A stretch of DNA of 9,457 nucleotides from an uncultured Phaeodactylibacter sp. GTDB taxonomy: Bacteria > Bacteroidota > Bacteroidia > Chitinophagales > Saprospiraceae. This document shows positions 6,728 to 9,457 of this stretch, one piece after another. The notes below the pieces were generated by a model. It worked only from the letters and a program-made list of their open reading frames with translations, searched no databases and was not told the DNA's origin. Positions within the stretch are counted from its first letter, which is position 1; each line of letters begins with the position of its first letter. The DNA is taken from positions 1-9,457 of the forward strand of contig CAJXXJ010000100.1 in the NCBI GenBank assembly GCA_913062745.1. The letters run 5' to 3'. The translations under genes were made by a program, and so were the position numbers.

Positions 6728-7150
6728 CTAAATATCCTTCACCGAATTCCGGTCCACCAGGATATCCTTCAGCTCTTTCAGGAATTTGTACTGATGCGGG
6801 AGTACGCGTTTGACAGCCTCCTTTACATTCACGAAAGTGCCTTTATCCATCTCCTGCAGTTTGTGCTTGAGAAACTGAGCATCCTCAAACAACATGCCCT
6901 TCAGAGAAGGAATTTCGTGCCAGTCGCCTTCCATAGCTACCGCCTCTTCCAGGTCTCCGCTGTCCTGCTGAACGGGGTCAAGCTCGATGAGCCGCTCCTC
7001 TTCCATCAGGGTGCGGGACTTCTCGCCGTCCACTTCGCTATCCGGGATCGACCACTGATTGCCGCTCTCCTCGTCGTTCACCAGAAATACCTCCAGCCCT
7101 TTTTCGCGGAAGCGGTAGATGATCAGCTTGGCTTTCTTTGATAGATTCAT
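6728..7150 (-). CDS. Nudix-like protein lacking the Nudix box
   Basis: The product has 140 residues. The ATG at 7150 is chosen because the upstream TTG extension (to 7237) would begin at the promoter -7 box. Residues 4-35 (KKAKLIIYRFREKGLEVFLV, then a WSIPD segment) resemble the first strands of Nudix hydrolases of the diadenosine tetraphosphatase type, where Trp and Pro precede the catalytic helix. The Nudix box itself (GxxxxxExxxxxxxREUxEExGU) is absent; an acidic stretch (48-75) is in its place. The C-terminal part (about 104-140) is helical and ends in a charged LKELKDILVDRNSV segment. If the relationship is real, the protein has lost pyrophosphohydrolase activity and may bind a ligand or a partner. 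It could also be an unrelated fold. It has its own promoter and a terminator downstream, so it is probably monocistronic. Confidence 0.7.
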   Translation of the reverse strand: MNLSKKAKLIIYRFREKGLEVFLVNDEESGNQWSIPDSEVDGEKSRTLMEEERLIELDPVQQDSGDLEEAVAMEGDWHEIPSLKGMLFEDAQFLKHKLQEMDKGTFVNVKEAVKRVLPHQYKFLKELKDILVDRNSVKDI

Positions 7151-7214
7151 AACTACTGTGTTTATCGGCTGTCGTTCTGTGATTAGCTGAGAAACAGCCG
7201 ACGCCCAAAATTGT

Positions 7215-7229
7215 TTGCGGCAGCCGCAA
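7215..7229. promoter_or_regulatory. 15-bp dyad at the predicted transcription start of the Nudix-like gene
   Basis: TTGCGGC and GCCGCAA flank a single central base, a perfect dyad with 7-bp half-sites. It begins a few bases downstream of the -7 box, so a bound protein would block initiation. As RNA it could also form a short 5' stem. Confidence 0.4.
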
Positions 7230-7234
7230 GTTGA

Positions 7235-7266
7235 CAAATATAGCAGATTCCGGCCAAACGGTCAAA
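7235..7266 (-). promoter_or_regulatory. Promoter of the Nudix-like gene (Bacteroidota-type)
   Basis: On the minus strand TATATTTG (7235-7242) perfectly matches TAnnTTTG. It is preceded at 20 bases by TTTG (7263-7266), the expected -33 element. The -33 box overlaps the stop codon of the upstream membrane-protein gene. The predicted start is near 7228, giving a leader of about 78 bases. Confidence 0.72.
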
Positions 7267-7930
7267 CAGAGAGCGATTGATGGACCACCTCAAGTACCGC
7301 CAGGGAAAGGAATACGTCCTTTTCCTCCGGGCTCATATCGTCCCTGACAAACTGAAAAGCCCGCTGCCCAAGGTCACGCTGCTTCCCGCTCTCAAGCCGG
7401 GAGACACTGGCTACTTCCCGCTCATTGACCAGTACCGGCAGCAGCTCACCCTCCGCCTGACTGATTTGCGCGATGGCTTTGCGGCTCTGTGCGCCAATCA
7501 GAGTCCCATCCTCCTTCAGAGTCCCCAGCTCCCGGTTGCCCACAGCAATGCGCACGCCGTCTTTGCCTTTGATATAGGCAAAATCACGGTCCGCTGTACG
7601 GGCATAGAGGATTGCTTTCTGCCGCGGCCCGGAATAAGCACGGTAGCTGTAAGCCAGCACCGGCTCGTGGTAGATGGTAGTGAAAATGCCTTTTGCACGC
7701 TTGGAAAAGCGTTTGCGAACACTTTGCTTTCTCTGGTTGAAGGAGAAAGCGTCCAGTTCCTCATTATTGATCGGCACCAGCTCGTCCACCCATTCGTCCA
7801 TGTCGCGCTTCAACTGCTCCAGGTCTTTGACCAGCCTTTTCCGGCCGGGCATAAAATCGGATAAAGCCCGTGCCAGCAGAAAAACCCCCAGCAGGACGAC
7901 CAGCCCCATGATCAATGCGTATAAAGCCAT
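7262..7930 (-). CDS. Single-pass membrane protein of unknown function
   Basis: I do not recognise a named family for this 222-residue protein. Residues 3-21 form one hydrophobic helix (LIMGLVVLLGVFLLA), followed by Arg/Lys, so the remainder is probably cytoplasmic. Residues 30-50 are a charged helix, 67-80 a strongly basic stretch (RKQSVRKRFSKRAK), and 82-180 a beta-rich region with short repeats around KGKDGVRIAVGNRELG and EDGTLIG. The C-terminus (200-222) is a helix. The basic stretch could contact lipid headgroups, RNA or DNA, but that is speculation. Its ATG lies 6 bp after the stop of the SH3 lipoprotein gene, so the two are almost certainly co-transcribed, and a shared role at the envelope is likely. 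Confidence 0.8.
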   Translation of the reverse strand: MALYALIMGLVVLLGVFLLARALSDFMPGRKRLVKDLEQLKRDMDEWVDELVPINNEELDAFSFNQRKQSVRKRFSKRAKGIFTTIYHEPVLAYSYRAYSGPRQKAILYARTADRDFAYIKGKDGVRIAVGNRELGTLKEDGTLIGAQSRKAIAQISQAEGELLPVLVNEREVASVSRLESGKQRDLGQRAFQFVRDDMSPEEKDVFLSLAVLEVVHQSLSV

Positions 7931-7936
7931 AGTTTG

Positions 7937-9004
7937 TTATTCGTTTAGCGGCGACAGCTTGCCGGCGCGATAATTAAAGTTTGGAGCCAGGCTGTCGGCC
8001 TGCAATTGCAGCAAGCGCTCTCTGATCCGGCCCTGCTCCCCGGGCGTCAGCAGCGGTGGTTCGGCCTGCAGGATTTGCTGTACCTCTGCGGTAGCCGCTT
8101 GCTGCGTTTCCCAATAGAGAACGCCCTTCTCCAAAATATCGTTGAGTAAGCGCCCCCTCAGCCCGTCTAGTTCTGGCCCGATTTCGTCGCGGTAAGTCGA
8201 GCGTTCTTCCAAAGCCTGTAAAAACGCCAGGTGTCTCCCCCTCCCCAGCAGGCTGTATACCTGCCCGGGCGCGGCCTCAATCTGCCAATCGCCACAAATA
8301 TAGCCAATACTGTCTACCGGGTAAGCCATAAAGTAGAGCTGCAGCAGGGCATCATCAGCGCGGCTTGGTGATTGTTGCGCTTTCGCTAAAAAGGCGCGGT
8401 AGTCCACAAACCACTGCTGCCGCTGCTCGGCCTCCAGCCAGGTCGGGCGCAGCTCGGGCAGCATGCGGGCAAGCTGACTGCTCTGCGCTGCATTCCGGCC
8501 TTGCTCCTGCAAGCTCAGCTCGGTGGCTAATTGTTGTGCCTGCCGGCAAAGTTCAGGCACCCGGGCTTTGCCGTCAATAGCCTTCCGAAAGGCAGTGGCC
8601 AATGGTGCCAGCGAACGGCCCAGCAGTGCTTCCATCTGTAACTCCAGAGGCAGGCCCTGCTCAAATGCGCCGGCGAATACCCAGCCTTCCTGTCCTTTGT
8701 CGGTTTTCACCAAAAGCCAGGGCTGCTCCACTTCGCGCCCTTCAATCTCCAGCTTGCTATACTGATCGCTGACATCGCCCTGCCAGTAGACGATGGTGCC
8801 TTTCGGCAAATTAGTCAATACTTTAGCCTGCAGGCGCGGCTGATCCTGCAAGGGGGCCTGGGTGATATGCACCCGTAGTGCCTGCCCAACCGGGGCTTCT
8901 TTGCTCTTCTGTGCTTGCTCCTTATCTATCGCCTGCTCCGCCTCCGGGCTGCAACACGGCAGCACAAGGGTAATTAGCAACAGGTATATCAGCCTTTTCA
9001 TCAT
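7937..9004 (-). CDS. SH3-domain lipoprotein
   Basis: The product has 355 residues. Two adjacent ATGs (9004 and 9001) could start it, with no practical difference. The N-terminus is a lipoprotein-like signal: KRLIYLLLITLVLP followed by Cys17-Cys18. The lipobox is imperfect, with Pro or Cys at position -1, so lipidation is likely but not certain. A charged Gln/Glu/Lys linker (20-40) leads to a bacterial SH3 (SH3b) domain at about 43-116, recognisable by its strand pattern, the WLLVKT segment and the closing GQEGWVF motif. Such domains often bind peptidoglycan or peptides in the periplasm. Residues 117-345 are mostly helical, rich in Gln and Leu, and not recognised. It leads a two-gene unit with the membrane protein 6 bp downstream. 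A strong terminator upstream (9066-9089) isolates it from the T9SS cargo gene. Confidence 0.83.
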   Translation of the reverse strand: MMKRLIYLLLITLVLPCCSPEAEQAIDKEQAQKSKEAPVGQALRVHITQAPLQDQPRLQAKVLTNLPKGTIVYWQGDVSDQYSKLEIEGREVEQPWLLVKTDKGQEGWVFAGAFEQGLPLELQMEALLGRSLAPLATAFRKAIDGKARVPELCRQAQQLATELSLQEQGRNAAQSSQLARMLPELRPTWLEAEQRQQWFVDYRAFLAKAQQSPSRADDALLQLYFMAYPVDSIGYICGDWQIEAAPGQVYSLLGRGRHLAFLQALEERSTYRDEIGPELDGLRGRLLNDILEKGVLYWETQQAATAEVQQILQAEPPLLTPGEQGRIRERLLQLQADSLAPNFNYRAGKLSPLNE

Positions 9005-9065
9005 CTTTAGGGCATTTCCGGCAGCAATATAAAAACTCCTGAAGAATTTGCCTGTAAAGCAAAAA

Positions 9066-9089
9066 GCGGCACCCGTTTCCGGGTGCCGC
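9066..9089 (-). terminator. Strong intrinsic terminator after the T9SS cargo gene
   Basis: A perfect 10-bp GC-rich stem (GCGGCACCCG and its complement) closes a GAAA tetraloop when read on the minus strand. It is followed immediately by TTTTT (9061-9065). It lies about 95 bases after the stop codon at 9185. Confidence 0.93.
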
Positions 9090-9184
9090 CAATCTTGCTA
9101 ATCGCTTCCTATTATAGTGTACTGTAAGTGCCCTGTTTAAAGAGCGGGAAGCAAAAGCTTGCAATCAAGGGGAATCAGTTTTCT

Positions 9185-9457
9185 TTATTCAACCAGAATC
9201 ATCTGTCGTGTAGCGATGTGCTCGCCTGCTTGCAGAGTGTAGCGGAGTACCCCTGCCGGCAGGTCATTTCGGCTGATGACTACTGCATTGTATCCCTGTA
9301 CACCGTCAAGGCGTACGATGCGCAGCAGTTTGCCGTCCACATCAGTAATCGTAAGCGTCGCCTGTGCTGCTTCCGGAAGGTTGAAGCCGATCATCGTCTC
9401 GCCGTCGAATGGGTTCGGCTGGTTTTGGTACAGGGCAAAGAGGGTTTCCCTGCCCGG
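9185..9457 (-). CDS. C-terminal end of a secreted protein with T9SS type A sorting domain (5' end outside window)
   Basis: Ninety codons are visible, open to the right window edge; the internal ATG at 9394 is not the true start. The sequence is a typical type A sorting domain. It opens with LYQNQPNPF and GETMIGFNLPE, followed by a TLTITDVDGKLL strand pair, an NDLPAGVLRYTLQ segment, and it ends with a short hydrophobic strand (MILVE). These domains direct proteins across the outer membrane through the T9SS, after which the sortase PorU normally removes them and anchors the cargo to lipopolysaccharide. The catalytic or binding part of the cargo is not in the window, so its role cannot be given. 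A strong terminator follows. Confidence 0.92.
   Translation of the reverse strand, partial: PGRETLFALYQNQPNPFDGETMIGFNLPEAAQATLTITDVDGKLLRIVRLDGVQGYNAVVISRNDLPAGVLRYTLQAGEHIATRQMILVE

Noticed and set aside
5963..7150. Toxin-antitoxin or defence island reading of the nuclease-like and Nudix-like genes
   Set aside because: The genes are separated by a terminator, have separate regulation, and lack any recognisable methyltransferase, helicase, antitoxin or mobile-element neighbour.
7151..7237. Longer N-terminus (29 extra codons) for the Nudix-like protein from a TTG
   Set aside because: The TTG lies in the -7 box itself, so the transcript would start after it.

Overview
The window looks like chromosomal DNA from a Bacteroidota bacterium, most likely of the Saprospiria type (Lewinella or Phaeodactylibacter relatives). 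Four things point there: a PorP/SprF-family protein beside a giant PKD/Ig-like secreted protein, a type IX secretion system (T9SS) type A sorting domain at the right edge, promoters matching the Bacteroidota TAnnTTTG -7 element, and general absence of Shine-Dalgarno sequences. Base composition is moderately GC-rich and looks even. There is no sign of a prophage, transposon, CRISPR array, tRNA or rRNA.

Layout. Bases 1-2627 (minus) hold the first 875 codons of a large secreted PKD/Ig-like repeat protein whose 3' end lies outside the window. This frame has no stop before the left edge. Upstream of it on the same strand, across a 205-bp spacer with an 8-bp purine-rich tandem repeat, is a PorP/SprF-family outer-membrane protein (2833-4002). 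The divergent gene 4221-5831 (plus) is signal peptidase I (lepB), with an extra N-terminal membrane domain and its own good promoter. It converges on a small PD-(D/E)XK-type protein with a heptad-repeat coiled coil (5963-6517, minus). Next come a Nudix-like protein without a Nudix box (6728-7150), a single-pass membrane protein of unknown function (7262-7930) and an SH3-domain lipoprotein (7937-9004), all on the minus strand. A strong terminator at 9066-9089 ends the transcript of a T9SS cargo gene whose last 90 codons are at 9185-9457 (minus).

How the genes fit together. The left half is an envelope and secretion locus. LepB removes Sec signal peptides, and the PKD protein and the PorP-like protein both have one. 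The PorP/SprF partner probably helps export or anchor the PKD protein through the T9SS. The lipoprotein and the membrane protein are 6 bp apart and probably form a two-gene envelope operon. The Nudix-like gene has its own promoter. No known defence or biosynthetic system is evident. The least ordinary items are the G-quadruplex-capable 8-bp repeat in the PorP-PKD spacer, the symmetric sites at two promoters, the 60-bp inverted repeat at 6608-6667 and the 21-bp coding repeat in the nuclease-like gene.
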